Made by a program: the position numbers and the translations under genes
From: Qipengyuania_B thermophila
GTDB lineage: Bacteria > Pseudomonadota > Alphaproteobacteria > Sphingomonadales > Sphingomonadaceae
Length of the DNA stretch: 64,000 nucleotides
Direction: 5' to 3'
Assembly (NCBI RefSeq): GCF_004153605.1
Contig: NZ_SDSI01000002.1
Location: forward strand, 310,001-374,000
Shown here: in pieces, positions 16,706 through 27,300 of the stretch
Numbering within the stretch: position 1 is the stretch's first letter
How the letters are laid out: every line of letters begins with the position of its first letter
Notes under the pieces: model-generated
Database searches by the model: none
Seen by the model: only the letters and a program-made list of their open reading frames with translations
What the model was told of the DNA's origin: nothing

Positions 16706-16764
16706 TCTTGCCGCACCCCGCCGCGGAGAAGGTGGCGGTCCGGCGCAGCCTGAGCGCTGCTCCC

Positions 16765-16793
16765 TTGCTCTTGGGCTGCGGCCGCAATAGCGC
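16765..16793 (+). promoter_or_regulatory. Candidate divL promoter, leaderless geometry (TTGCTC-N17-TAGCGC)
   Basis: TTGCTC (16765-16770), a 17-nt spacer and TAGCGC (16788-16793) put +1 at about 16800, the second of two adjacent ATG codons (16797 and 16800). Confidence 0.5.
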
Positions 16794-16796
16794 GGC

Positions 16797-19139
16797 ATGA
16801 TGGAGATGTCGGGCATCGGACTTGCCATGATCGGGCTGGTGCTCGGCGTATGGACGGCCGGTGCGGCGTGGTTCATGATCCGGGCCAACGGCAAGCTGCG
16901 GCAGGCCGAGGCCATGCAGGTGCTGGCGCGGCGCCTGTCCCGGCTGATCGACGACGCGCCCGCGATCCCCCTGCTTGTGCGGACGGATGGACGGATCGAG
17001 GCTCCCCACCGCCTTGCCGGCTGGCTCGGCCTCGAACGCGTGCCCGACTTTCTCAGCGAGCTTGCCGGCACCGGAGACGGCGGTCTGAGCGAGGCGCAGG
17101 TCGAGCAGCTTACCGCGCTGGTGCGCCGCACGCAGCGGACGGCGGCGCCGTTCCGGCTGTCGGTGACACCGCCGGGATCGCGGCGCACGCTTGCGCTGCG
17201 CGGCGCGCTGGCCGAGCCGGAGACGTCGCCGGGCGGCGCGGCGCTGATCTGGGTGTTCGACTTCACCGAAAGCAACGACGAGCTCATCCACCTTCGCCAG
17301 GAGGCGGAGCGCGCCCGCGATGACTTCGCCGCCCTCGTGGGCCTCATCGAAGCGGCGCCCATGCCGATGTGGTTCCGCGGACCGGACCTGCGCCTCCGCC
17401 TGGTCAACAGCGCCTATGTCGAAGCGGTCGATGCGCCCAACGCCGAGACCGTCGTGTCCGAGCAGATCGAGCTGGTCGAGGCCCACGGGGGGCGGGCCGC
17501 GGCGCAGGTCGCCGCCGAAGCGGCCGACATCGGCGCACCCATCGAGCGGGTCGTCACTGCGACCATGCGCGGCCAACGACGCACCCTGCGCGTCACCGAC
17601 CTCCCGCTGATGCGGGAAGGCATTGCGGGCTATGCCGTCGACATCGAGGAGATGGAGGAGCAGGCGCGTCAGTTCCGCGCTTTCCGCAAGGCCCAGCGTC
17701 AGATGCTCGATCAGCTGTCGATCGGCGTGGCGCAGTTCGATTCGACGAGGCTGCTGCGCTTTGCCAACCAGCCGTTCCAACGGATCTTCGGTCTGCCGCC
17801 CGGCGTCGTGAACGACCGCACCGATTTCGATCAGGTGCTGTCCCTTGCCCGCGACCGCAGCCGCACGCCGGTGGTGCGCGACTTTCCGGCGTGGCGGCAG
17901 GAGCTGCGCGAATGGTTCGCGCTCGGGCAGGCGCATGAGGAGGCCTGGCCGCTCCCCGACAAGACGCATCTGCGCATCGTCGCGCAGCCGATGCCGGACG
18001 GCGGGCTGGTGATGATCGCCGAGGACCGCACCGAGCAGCTCGCCGTGTCCGCCATGCGCGACACCTTGCTGCGGACGCGGGCGGCGACCTTCGACAACCT
18101 GTTCGAAGCGATCGCGGTGTTCGCGCCGGACGGCCAGCTCGAGCAGTGGAACCGCTCCTTCGCCGGAACCTGGGGGCTGGAACAGGAGGCGCTGGACAAG
18201 CTCAAGACCGCCGAGGAACTGTTGCAGGCCATCGCCGTCAACCTGAAGGACAAGCGGCAGGCAAGCCTCGTCGGCACGGTCGTGCGGTCCGCCACTCTGG
18301 ACCGGATCCAGCGCACCGGGCGGGTCGAACTGAAGGATGGCCGGACGCTGGAATATGCCGGCGTGCCCTTGCCCGACGGGAACGGCCTGCTCACGGTGCT
18401 GGATGTCACCGCGTCCCGCCGTGCCGAAGAAGCCCTGCGCGAGCGGACGCGCGCGCTCGAGGAAGCGGACGCGATGAAGACCCGGTTCCTGGCGAACATG
18501 TCCTACGAATTCCGCACGCCGCTCACATCCATCACCGGTTTCGCCGAACTGCTGCTCACCGGCGCGGGCGGCCGGCTGACCAAGCAGGCGCGCGAGTATG
18601 TCGAGGCGATCGCCCACGCCGTCGGACGGCTGACCGAGCAGGTGGAGAATGTCCTTCACCTGTCGCAGAGCGAGGCCGGACTGCTCCCGATCGCGCGCGA
18701 GCGGGTCGTGCTGCTGCCGTTTCTGACCGAGGTGGCGAGGGCGCGCGAAACCGACATCGACGCGGCCGGCATCAAGCTCGATCTGCGCGGCAGCGGCGAA
18801 CTGGCCATCGACGGCGACGCGCAGCAGCTGCGGCGGGCGATGTCCCATCTGCTCGACAACGCCATCAAGGCTTCATCTCAGGGAGGGCGCATCGTGATCA
18901 GCATGGGGCAGCGGGACGGCATGGTGCGGATCGTGCTCGCCGACAACGGACGCGGCATGTCGCAGGGCGAACTGGAACAGGCGCTTGGCGGCATGGTGCC
19001 GGACGAGCAGCGCGGGCATCGCCGGCAGGGTCTGGGCATCCCGCTGGCGCGCCAGCTCATCGAGGCGCATGGCGGCACGCTGGAGATCGCCTCGCGGCCC
19101 GGCGCCGGCACCACGGTCACGGTGAAGCTGCCGGCATGA
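16797..19139 (+). CDS. divL: DivL-type non-canonical sensor kinase (Tyr in place of phosphoacceptor His)
   Basis: The 780-residue protein has one N-terminal membrane helix (about 6-28), three PAS-like regions (about 180-290, 300-410 and 425-540), then HisKA and HATPase_c domains. The H-box reads FLANMSYEFRTPL: the phosphoacceptor His is Tyr570 (codon TAC at 18504-18506). ATP-lid motifs are present (LLDNAIKAS, ADNGRGMS, QGLGIPLARQ). This is the hallmark of Caulobacter DivL (Tyr550, 769 aa), which binds DivK and tunes CckA and thus CtrA phosphorylation. The same role here is inferred. The true start may be the ATG at 16800. tsaE overlaps its stop (ATGA). Confidence 0.88.
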   Translation: MMEMSGIGLAMIGLVLGVWTAGAAWFMIRANGKLRQAEAMQVLARRLSRLIDDAPAIPLLVRTDGRIEAPHRLAGWLGLERVPDFLSELAGTGDGGLSEAQVEQLTALVRRTQRTAAPFRLSVTPPGSRRTLALRGALAEPETSPGGAALIWVFDFTESNDELIHLRQEAERARDDFAALVGLIEAAPMPMWFRGPDLRLRLVNSAYVEAVDAPNAETVVSEQIELVEAHGGRAAAQVAAEAADIGAPIERVVTATMRGQRRTLRVTDLPLMREGIAGYAVDIEEMEEQARQFRAFRKAQRQMLDQLSIGVAQFDSTRLLRFANQPFQRIFGLPPGVVNDRTDFDQVLSLARDRSRTPVVRDFPAWRQELREWFALGQAHEEAWPLPDKTHLRIVAQPMPDGGLVMIAEDRTEQLAVSAMRDTLLRTRAATFDNLFEAIAVFAPDGQLEQWNRSFAGTWGLEQEALDKLKTAEELLQAIAVNLKDKRQASLVGTVVRSATLDRIQRTGRVELKDGRTLEYAGVPLPDGNGLLTVLDVTASRRAEEALRERTRALEEADAMKTRFLANMSYEFRTPLTSITGFAELLLTGAGGRLTKQAREYVEAIAHAVGRLTEQVENVLHLSQSEAGLLPIARERVVLLPFLTEVARARETDIDAAGIKLDLRGSGELAIDGDAQQLRRAMSHLLDNAIKASSQGGRIVISMGQRDGMVRIVLADNGRGMSQGELEQALGGMVPDEQRGHRRQGLGIPLARQLIEAHGGTLEIASRPGAGTTVTVKLPA

Positions 19140-19600
19140 CGGCGAACGACGCTGTGAGCGAATGGGCGCTTGCCGATCTCGAGGCGGTGGAGCACCTTGG
19201 CGGGCGCATCGCGGCCGTGCTGGAACCCGGTGACGTGGTGGCGCTTGAAGGGCCGCTTGGTGCGGGCAAGACGAGCCTTGCGCGGGCCATCCTGCGGGGT
19301 TGCGGATTTGCGGGCGAAGTGCCATCCCCGACTTTCACCATCATCGAACTCTACGAGCCGCCCCTGACCCGCCTTCCTGTTGTTCATGCCGATTTCTACC
19401 GGGTGTCGTCGCTGCGGGAGCGGGACGAGCTTGGCCTGACCGATTACCGGCGCGGCGCGGTGCTGCTGGCCGAATGGCCCGAAAAGATCGGCGGGTTTTC
19501 CGAAGACCCGCAGTGCCTTCGGATCGGCATTGCGTTCGCCGCAACCGGGCGGTGGGCCACGATCGAACGGGGGGATGCATGGCGCAACCGCATGCTGTGA
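19136..19600 (+). CDS. tsaE: tRNA threonylcarbamoyladenosine biosynthesis ATPase TsaE
   Basis: This is a 154-residue P-loop ATPase of the YjeE family that partners TsaB and TsaD in making t6A37 in tRNAs reading ANN codons. The Walker A GPLGAGKTSLAR (about 39-50), PSPTFTIIELY and the HADFYR motif are present. The C-terminal WPEKIG is typical. It overlaps divL by 4 bp and the next gene by 22 bp. Confidence 0.95.
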   Translation: MTANDAVSEWALADLEAVEHLGGRIAAVLEPGDVVALEGPLGAGKTSLARAILRGCGFAGEVPSPTFTIIELYEPPLTRLPVVHADFYRVSSLRERDELGLTDYRRGAVLLAEWPEKIGGFSEDPQCLRIGIAFAATGRWATIERGDAWRNRML

Positions 19601-20559
19601 GCGCGCTCGATCCGGTCATGGACGCCTTCCTCGCCGGGGCCGGGTGGGCGGATGCGGAGGCCGAGCCGCTGTCCGGCGATGCCTCGTTTCGTCGGTATTT
19701 CCGTGTACGCGGCGGGCAGGGCACCGCCATGCTCATGCACGCCCCGCCGCCGCAGGAGGACATCGCACCCTTCGTGCATGTCGGCACGTGGCTTTGCGCG
19801 CAGGGACTGCGCGCCCCGCGCATCCTTGCGCAGGATCCCCTGCACGGGTTCCTGTTGCTCGAGGATTTCGGCGACATCCGCCTCAAGGAGCATGTCGAGC
19901 AGGAAGGCCCGGATGCCGAGCGTGCCGCCTATGCGCAGGCCGTCGACACGCTGGTCAGGCTGCAGAACTGTGGCCCGGGGCCGTTTGCGTCCTACGACGG
20001 CGATGTTTTGATGCGCGAGGTCGACCTGTTTCTCGCCTGGTACTGCAGAAATGCACACCATCTCGACACCAGCGGCTGGACGGCGAGCTGGTCGCGTGTT
20101 CTGGAGCCAATCCTCGCACCGTCTGCCCACCGGGTGACGGTGCTGCGTGACTATCACGCGGAGAACATCATGGTTCTCCCGGACGGCTCTCAGGGCCTGA
20201 TCGACTTCCAGGACGCGCTGGCGGGGCATCCCGCCTACGACCTCGTCTCGCTTCTCCAGGACGCGCGCCGCGACGTGGAGCCGGAGCTGGAGGAGGCGAT
20301 GATCGCGCGCTTCATGGACGCGACCGGACAGGACGACGGTTTCCGCGCCGCCTATGCCGTGCTGGGGGCGCAGCGCAACGCCAAGATCATCGGCATCTTC
20401 TCGCGTCTGGCGCGTCGCGACGCAAAGCCGCGCTACCTCGATCTCATCCCGCGCGTCGGTGCGCTCCTCGCCAGGGATCTTGCCCATCCGGCGCTGGAGC
20501 CTGTGGCGGAGTGGATGGCACGCAACCTCGATGCCGCGTTTCCGACCGGCGGAGCGTGA
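19579..20559 (+). CDS. amgK: Sugar kinase of the aminoglycoside phosphotransferase fold, AmgK-like
   Basis: This 326-residue protein has a protein-kinase-like phosphotransferase fold. The Brenner-type catalytic loop is LRDYHAENIM and the DFG-like metal site is LIDFQDA. Paired with a downstream MurU-like nucleotidyltransferase, this matches AmgK, which phosphorylates the anomeric hydroxyl of MurNAc/GlcNAc in the cell-wall recycling route that bypasses MurA. The symbol rests on that gene pair rather than on a unique motif. The ATG follows a GGGG Shine-Dalgarno inside tsaE. Confidence 0.82.
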   Translation: MAQPHAVSALDPVMDAFLAGAGWADAEAEPLSGDASFRRYFRVRGGQGTAMLMHAPPPQEDIAPFVHVGTWLCAQGLRAPRILAQDPLHGFLLLEDFGDIRLKEHVEQEGPDAERAAYAQAVDTLVRLQNCGPGPFASYDGDVLMREVDLFLAWYCRNAHHLDTSGWTASWSRVLEPILAPSAHRVTVLRDYHAENIMVLPDGSQGLIDFQDALAGHPAYDLVSLLQDARRDVEPELEEAMIARFMDATGQDDGFRAAYAVLGAQRNAKIIGIFSRLARRDAKPRYLDLIPRVGALLARDLAHPALEPVAEWMARNLDAAFPTGGA

Positions 20560-20564
20560 GGCGC

Positions 20565-21287
20565 ATGACGACGCACCGCCTGGCGAGCGACACGGCCATG
20601 GTCATGGCGGCAGGTCTGGGCAAGCGGATGCGGCCGCTCACGGCAACCCAGCCCAAGCCGCTCGTCCGGGTTGCCGGCAAGCCGTTGATCGACCATTGCC
20701 TTGACCGTCTCCACGACGCGGGCATCCGGCGGGCCGTGGTGAATGTCCACTACCTTGCCGATGTGCTCGAGGCGCATCTGCGCACGCGCGCCGCCCCCGC
20801 GATCACCATCTCGGACGAGCGCGCCTGCCTGCTCGAAACCGGAGGTGGCATGGTCCATGCGCAGCCGCACCTGCCTGATCCGTTCTTCTGCGTGAACTCG
20901 GACAATCTGTGGCTGGACGGGCCGCGATCGGCGCTCGAGGAGCTGTCGGCGCGCTGGGATCCGGCTGCGATGGACGCGCTGCTGCTGCTGGTCAACCACG
21001 GGCTGGCGGGGCAGTATCGCGGCGCGGGAGATTTCGCGATGGACGGCGCCGGACGCCTCAGCCGGCGGCGTCCGGGCCGCGTCGCGCCCTTCATCTACAC
21101 CGGCATCCAGCTTGTCTCGCACCGCTTGCTGAGGGAACCGCCGGGAGCGGTGTTCTCGACCAACATGCTGTGGGACCGCGCCTTGTCCGAGGGACGACTC
21201 TTCGGTCTCGCCTTCACGGGTCTCTGGAGCGAGGTGGGCACACCTCAGGCCGTCGCGAGCGCCGAAACGATGCTGGTGCATGGCTGA
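20565..21287 (+). CDS. murU: N-acetylmuramate-1-phosphate uridylyltransferase (MurU-like)
   Basis: This 240-residue nucleotidyltransferase carries the signature MAAGLGKRMRPLT (about 11-23), then QPKPLVRVAGKPLIDH. A metal-binding Asp sits in FCVNSDN. It would convert MurNAc-1-phosphate to UDP-MurNAc. The adjacent AmgK-like kinase supports MurU over glucose-1-phosphate thymidylyltransferase, and the short length also fits. The ATG at 20565 lies five bases after the amgK stop. Confidence 0.83.
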   Translation: MTTHRLASDTAMVMAAGLGKRMRPLTATQPKPLVRVAGKPLIDHCLDRLHDAGIRRAVVNVHYLADVLEAHLRTRAAPAITISDERACLLETGGGMVHAQPHLPDPFFCVNSDNLWLDGPRSALEELSARWDPAAMDALLLLVNHGLAGQYRGAGDFAMDGAGRLSRRRPGRVAPFIYTGIQLVSHRLLREPPGAVFSTNMLWDRALSEGRLFGLAFTGLWSEVGTPQAVASAETMLVHG

Positions 21288-24200
21288 CCGGCGGTCACCG
21301 GCCGTCTTCTCGATCGCGGCGCACCGCGGCTTTGCCGACGCCTTGGTGGCGGGACTCGTGCCGCGCTATGCCGATCCTCACCTTGGCCTTGCCAGGCTGA
21401 CGCTGCTGCTGCCGAACCAGCGTGCCCGCCGGACTCTTACCGAAGCGTTCGTCCGCCACTCGGAGGGGGCGGGGCGCACTGCCCTGCTGCTCCCGCGGAT
21501 GGCCGTCGTCGGCGATCTCGACCTTGACGAGACGCTCGGCGTGCTGCTCGACCCCCTTGCCGGCGGAACGATCCCGCCCGCGGTCCCGCCGATGCAGCGC
21601 TGGCTCGCGCTCGGCACGCTGCTGGAGGATGAACTCGGTCCGGGCACCTTGCCCGCTCCGGCCCGCATGCGTCTGGCGCGGCAGATCGGGGAGACGATGG
21701 ACCGGCTGCTGGTCGAGGAAGTCGCGCCCGAAGACCTCACCGGGGAGCCGGTCCTCGCCCTGCTCGGGGATCTGGCCGGACATTGGCAGCAGTCCCTGCG
21801 CACCTTCGCCCGCGTTCAGCTGCGCTGGCTGGACCGGCTGAGGCGCGACGGGCTGGTCGACGCGGCCCAGCGGCGCAACCTGCTGTTCGACCGTATGGCG
21901 CGCGCGCTGCGGACGGACGAATTTGCCGGCCCGATCGTCGCGGCGGGCGTGACGAGCCCGGCGCCCGCGCTGGCCCGCATGCTGCGCGCGGTGGCCGATC
22001 TGCCTGACAGCGCCGTGGTGCTTCCCGACCTCGACCTTTTTCTGACCGATGACGCCTGGGACGAGCTGGGAGCAGCGGGTCGGCCGGCTGCGGACGGGGC
22101 GGAGGCATTCACCCGCGACGATGCGGTCACGCACCCGCAATATCACCTCAAGCTGCTGCTCAACCGGATGGGTGTCGCCCGCGGCGAGGTTCGCCCGTGG
22201 CATCGGCGGGGGCAGTCTGCCGCTCCGCCCGATCGCAGCCACGCGATCAGCGCCCTGTTCCTTCCTCCCCAGGCAAGCCGCGGCTGGGTGGATCTTCCGG
22301 CGGAACGCCGCCGGATGGCCGGGGTGAAGGTGGCCGAGCTGGCCACGCCGGAGGAGGAGGCACAGGCCATCGCCCTGCTGGTGAGAGAGGCGCTGGAGAC
22401 GCCCACCACCCGCGTCGCCATCGTGACCCCGAGCCGCAGCATCGCGCGCCGGGTGGTGCAGCACCTCAGGCGCTGGAACATCGAGGCGGACGATTCCGCC
22501 GGACGGCCTTTGTCGCAGACGGCTGCCGGCCGGTTGCTGCTGCTGCTGGCGCAGGTTGCGGCGGAGGAGGCCGCCCCTGTCGCGTTGCTTGGTCTGCTCA
22601 AGCACCCGCTGGTGAACGGGGGAGGGGAACGGATCGCGTGGTTGGAGTCAGTTCGCGAACTCGATCTCGTCCTGCGCGGCCCGCGGCTGGCACCGGGTCT
22701 GGCAGCCCTGCGCGTGCGGATCGGCGCGATCAAGAAGGATGAAGTTCGAGCGCGGTTGCTTGCGTGGTGGGACACCGTTGAGCCGGCGCTCGCGCAGCTG
22801 TTCGCCTGCCTTCCCGACGGGCTGGCTCCGATGGACGCGCAGCTTGCCTGCATGGTTTCCGTCGCGCAGCAGCTGTGCGGGGCGGCGGTCTGGGCAAGGG
22901 AGGACGGTCGCGCCCTGGCGGCGTTTCTCGAGGAGCTGCAGCAGCACGCCTCACGCGAAGGCACGCAGGTCGCGCCCCGCGAGCTTGCCGCCGTGCTGCA
23001 GGATGCCATGGCGTGCGTCGCCGTCCGGCCGCCGCCCATCGGGCACAGCCGGGTGGCCATCTACGGCCTGATCGAAGCCCGCATGACGCGCGCGGATCTG
23101 ATGATCGCGGCCGGCCTCAACGAAGGGACATGGCCGGGCAGGGCGGCGGTCGATGCGCTGCTTGCGCCCGCTGTCCTGCGCGCGCTGGCCGTGCCCGGAG
23201 CGGAGTACCGCATCGGCCTGGCGGCGCATGATTTCGCCGCTGCCCTCGGAGCGCCCCGGGTGGTGCTGACCCGCTCCCGGCGCGACAGCAGCGGTCCGGC
23301 GGTCCCCTCACGCTTCCTGCTGCGGCTGAAGGCGCTGCTCGGCAAGCAGATCGACGACCACATGCACGGGGAACTCGTCTCGTGGGTTGCCGCCATCGAC
23401 AGCGCCGGCGGAGCCCGCGCGGCCGCTGCCCGGCCCCAGCCGCGCCCCGCGCGCCATCAGCGCGACGTATCCCTTGCCGTCACCGCCCTCGACCGGCTGC
23501 GCAGCGACCCCTACCAGTTCTATGCCTCGGCCATCCTGCGGCTGAAGAAGCTCGACGAAGTCGACGCACCGGCCTCGCCCGCCTGGCAGGGGCAGATCGC
23601 TCACCAAATCCTTGAACAGTGGCACAAGGCGCGGCGGGTAGGGACGGACACCACGCTCGAGAGCATCACCGCCGCTGCTCTTGCAGAGATGGGCGCTCAC
23701 CCCGTCACCCGCGCCCTGTGGCGTCCGCGCCTGCTGGCCGCGCTGCGCTGGGTGGAGCGGGAGGTCACAGGCAACTGCGAGCGGGAGCCGGTCTGCTGGG
23801 AAGTGGACGGCAGCATGCGGGTCGAGGGAGTGCGGGTGCACGGACGCGCCGACCGGATCGACCGCTTCGCAGACGGCACGCTCGCCATCGTCGATTACAA
23901 GACCGGCCGCCCTCCCGCGACGAAGGCCGTGGAGCAGGGTTTCGCGCTTCAGCTGGGCACGCTCGGTCTCATTGCGCGTGCGGGCGGCTTTGACGGTGTG
24001 CGGGGCGAGCCGGTGGCGTTCGAATACTGGTCTCTGGCGCGCAACTCGAATAGCCCGACAGGATTTGGCGCGCGCGAAACGCCGCTGCGGGTGGCGGGGA
24101 AGCGCAGCGGGGTTGACCCGGACGCCTTCCTTCCGCGCACAGAGGCCTTCCTTCTTGACGCCATCCGCCGCTGGATCACCGGCGATGAGCCGTTTACGGC

Positions 24201-24312
24201 CCGCCTCAACCCGGACTATCCCGGCTTCGCCGATTACGATCACCTGATGCGGCTGGATGAATGGTTCGCCCTCTCCGGCAGTCCCGAACCCGCGGAGGTC
24301 GAGGGCGGATGA
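21280..24312 (+). CDS. addB: AddB subunit of the AddAB helicase-nuclease
   Basis: This 1010-residue partner of AddA processes double-strand breaks for RecA-dependent repair (alphaproteobacterial AddB type). The C-terminal RecB-like nuclease region has HGRADRIDRF and IVDYKTGRPP (D, then D-x-K) at about 850-880. The N-terminal inactive helicase-like part is present (LLLPNQRARRTL). I see no Walker A motif, as expected for this AddB type. It overlaps murU by 8 bp and addA by 4 bp. Confidence 0.93.
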   Translation: MADRRSPAVFSIAAHRGFADALVAGLVPRYADPHLGLARLTLLLPNQRARRTLTEAFVRHSEGAGRTALLLPRMAVVGDLDLDETLGVLLDPLAGGTIPPAVPPMQRWLALGTLLEDELGPGTLPAPARMRLARQIGETMDRLLVEEVAPEDLTGEPVLALLGDLAGHWQQSLRTFARVQLRWLDRLRRDGLVDAAQRRNLLFDRMARALRTDEFAGPIVAAGVTSPAPALARMLRAVADLPDSAVVLPDLDLFLTDDAWDELGAAGRPAADGAEAFTRDDAVTHPQYHLKLLLNRMGVARGEVRPWHRRGQSAAPPDRSHAISALFLPPQASRGWVDLPAERRRMAGVKVAELATPEEEAQAIALLVREALETPTTRVAIVTPSRSIARRVVQHLRRWNIEADDSAGRPLSQTAAGRLLLLLAQVAAEEAAPVALLGLLKHPLVNGGGERIAWLESVRELDLVLRGPRLAPGLAALRVRIGAIKKDEVRARLLAWWDTVEPALAQLFACLPDGLAPMDAQLACMVSVAQQLCGAAVWAREDGRALAAFLEELQQHASREGTQVAPRELAAVLQDAMACVAVRPPPIGHSRVAIYGLIEARMTRADLMIAAGLNEGTWPGRAAVDALLAPAVLRALAVPGAEYRIGLAAHDFAAALGAPRVVLTRSRRDSSGPAVPSRFLLRLKALLGKQIDDHMHGELVSWVAAIDSAGGARAAAARPQPRPARHQRDVSLAVTALDRLRSDPYQFYASAILRLKKLDEVDAPASPAWQGQIAHQILEQWHKARRVGTDTTLESITAAALAEMGAHPVTRALWRPRLLAALRWVEREVTGNCEREPVCWEVDGSMRVEGVRVHGRADRIDRFADGTLAIVDYKTGRPPATKAVEQGFALQLGTLGLIARAGGFDGVRGEPVAFEYWSLARNSNSPTGFGARETPLRVAGKRSGVDPDAFLPRTEAFLLDAIRRWITGDEPFTARLNPDYPGFADYDHLMRLDEWFALSGSPEPAEVEGG

Positions 24313-27300
24313 GCGGCAACCTGAAAGCGCTGGAGCCGGCGCAGCTGGCGGCGGTCGACCCCGTGGACAGCGTCTGGCTGTCCGCCTCGGCAGGAACGGG
24401 AAAGACGCAGGTTCTGGCGGCCCGCGTGCTGCGCCTGCTGCTTCGACCGGACACCCATCCCGCCGATCTTCTGTGCCTGACCTTCACCAAGGCCGGGGCG
24501 ACCGAAATGGCGGTGCGCGTCAACGAGGTTCTGGCGCGCTGGGTCCGCTTGTCCCAGACCCAACTGGCGCGCGAGCTGCTGCTCATCGGAGCGGACGTCG
24601 ATCCCGCCACGCTGAACCGCGCGCGGTCGCTGTTTGCGTCGGTGCTGGACGCACCGGGCGGCGGCCTGCGGATCGACACCATTCACGCCTTTGCCCAATA
24701 TCTGCTCGGCAGCTTTCCTGAAGAAGCCGGTCTCACCGCCGGCGCGCGCGTCATGGACGACCGGGAACGCGCGCGCCTGCTTCAACAGGTGATGAGCGAC
24801 ATGCTGGTCGCGGCGGAGAACGGCGCGGACTCCGACCTCGTCGCCGCCGTCGAGAATCTGTCCTGCCGCCTCGGACCGTCCGGAGCGCAGAAGTGGCTGC
24901 TGGACTGTGCCGACGCCGCCGACATCTGGAGCGGTGCCGGTGCGTGGACCCCGCCCTTTCGCGAACGTGTCCTGCGGCTGCTCAAGCTTCCGCCGGATGC
25001 TGGTGCGGAGACGGCGGCACGCCTGTGCGCCGACGCGGCCTTTCCGGTCGACGCCATGCGCCGGGTCGCGGCACGTCTCGGCGGCGCGGGGGGCAAGAAG
25101 GCCCAGACGGGCGCTGCCTTCGCTCAGGACTGGCTGGACGCCGATGCGGCGGAACGGCTGGAGCGGCTGGGCGGCTTCCTGTCGACCCTGCTGCGCAAGG
25201 ACGGAAAGCCGCTCATCTTCGGCAAGAACCTCACCGACGATGCGACCTTCACCAGCGATCTTGAGCAGATCTCCGCCGCGGTGGACGCGATCAAAGCACA
25301 CCTGCATCTGGTCGAGGCGGCCGGCATCGTCGAAGAGGCGCTGCTGGCGGGTCGTCGCTTTGCCCTGCTGTGGCACGAGGCCAAGCAGCGCGACGGCCTG
25401 CTCGATTTCGACGACCAGATCAGGCGCGCGGCACGGCTGCTGACGAGCGAAACGGCGTCGCGCTGGATCCAGTACAAGCTGGACCGGCGCTTCGATCACA
25501 TCCTGATCGACGAGGCACAGGACACCAACGCCGAACAGTGGAGCATCATCGGCGCGCTGATCGATGATTTCTTCGATGGGCTCGCCGCCCATGATGGCAA
25601 GGTGCGCACGATCTTCACCGTGGGCGACTACAAGCAGGCGATCTTCGGCTTCCAGGGCACCAGTCCGCGCAATTTCGAAGTCGCACGCCACCGGATCGAC
25701 CGGGACATGGCCGAAGCCGCGGAAGCGGCCGCGGTGCTTCGCGGTGGCCCGGTTCCGCGCCGGCTGAAGGATGTCGACCTCGGACGCAGCTACCGGAGCA
25801 CCGCGCCGATCCTGTCCTTCGTGGACGAGGTGATCGCCGCCATCGGGCACGAGCGGCTGGGTCTGAACGCGCCTCCGCCGCCGCATATCGGGGCAGAGGA
25901 GCCGGGCATGGTCACTCTCTGGCCTCCTGTTTCCGCCGCGCCGCGTGATGACGATGGCGAGCCGGACGTGAACGACGGCGGGGCGACGGAGGAACCGGAC
26001 GGCCCGGAAGCCTGGCTCGGCCGTCACGACCGGATCTTCGCGGATGCCCTCGCGCGGCAGGTCGCCGCCTGGATGCGCGACGGCTTCGCCTTGGCGCGCG
26101 GCGGCACGGTTCGCAACGCGCGGCCCGGCGATGTCATGGTGTTGCTGCGCAAGCGCGCGGATTTGGCGGGACTGATCGTCGCGCGGCTGCACGCGCATGG
26201 CGTCCCGGTGGCCGGCGTCGATCGTCTGCGCCTTGGCAGCCCTCTCGCCGTCAAGGACCTGATCGCGGCTTTGTCCTTCGCGGTCCAGCCGCTGGACGAC
26301 CTGAACCTCGCGGCCCTGCTGGTCTCGCCGCTCATGGAGTGGAGCCAGCAGGATCTCCTTGACCACGGCTACCGTGACGAGGGCGTGCCGCTCTGGACTC
26401 ATCTGCGGCGCTCCGCGCATCCGCTGGTGGTTGACACCGTCAGCCGCTTGCAGGAACTGCTTGCCAGGGCGGACTTCCAGTCGCCGCTCGACCTGCTGCA
26501 CTGGATCCTCGTCGGACCTTTTCAGAGCCGTGCCCGCCTGCTGGCCCGTCTCGGCCGAGAGGCGGAGGATCCCGTCGGAGAGCTGCTCAACGCCGCCGAG
26601 TCATACGCGGCAAGCCACATCGTCAGCCTGCAAGGCTTTCTCGACTGGTTCTCGGGCAGCACCGAGGAGCTGAAACGCGAGGCCGATGAAGGCGGAGACC
26701 GCGTGCGGGTGATGACGGTGCACGCGTCCAAGGGATTGCAGGCGCCGATTGTCATCCTCGCCGACGCGACGGTGATGCCGCGGCCGGACGAGAAGCTTGT
26801 TCTTTCCGAAAGGCTGCCGGGGTCGGACCGCGTGCTTGAGGTGCCAATCCCGAACCTGCCCTCCAGCCATGTCGTCGGACCACTCCTCGACGCAAGGCAG
26901 GCGGCTGAAGCGGTCGCGATGGAAGAACACTGGCGCCTGCTCTACGTCGCTCTGACCCGGGCCGAGGAAGCGCTGTTCATCGGCGGCGCGCTCGGCAAGC
27001 GGGCGCGCGGGCAGGTTCATCCGGACAGCTGGTATGGCCGGCTGCAGCCGCTGTTCCCGGATGACGCAGTCGACGATCCGATCTGGGGCGAACGCCGGGA
27101 GCGCGGCGAACCGGCGCCGAAGCCACCGGCGGACGGGCAGCCTGCGCCGCGCCGCGAGCGCCTGTCCCTGCCATCCTGGGCAGCCGTGCCGGTCGGCCCC
27201 GAGCCGCGGCCGCCGCGTCCGCTCGCGCCCTCGGCGCCGCAGGACGGGTCCGTTCCCGAGCCGCCATCGCCAGCCGCGGCGCGGACGGCCGCGCGGCGGG

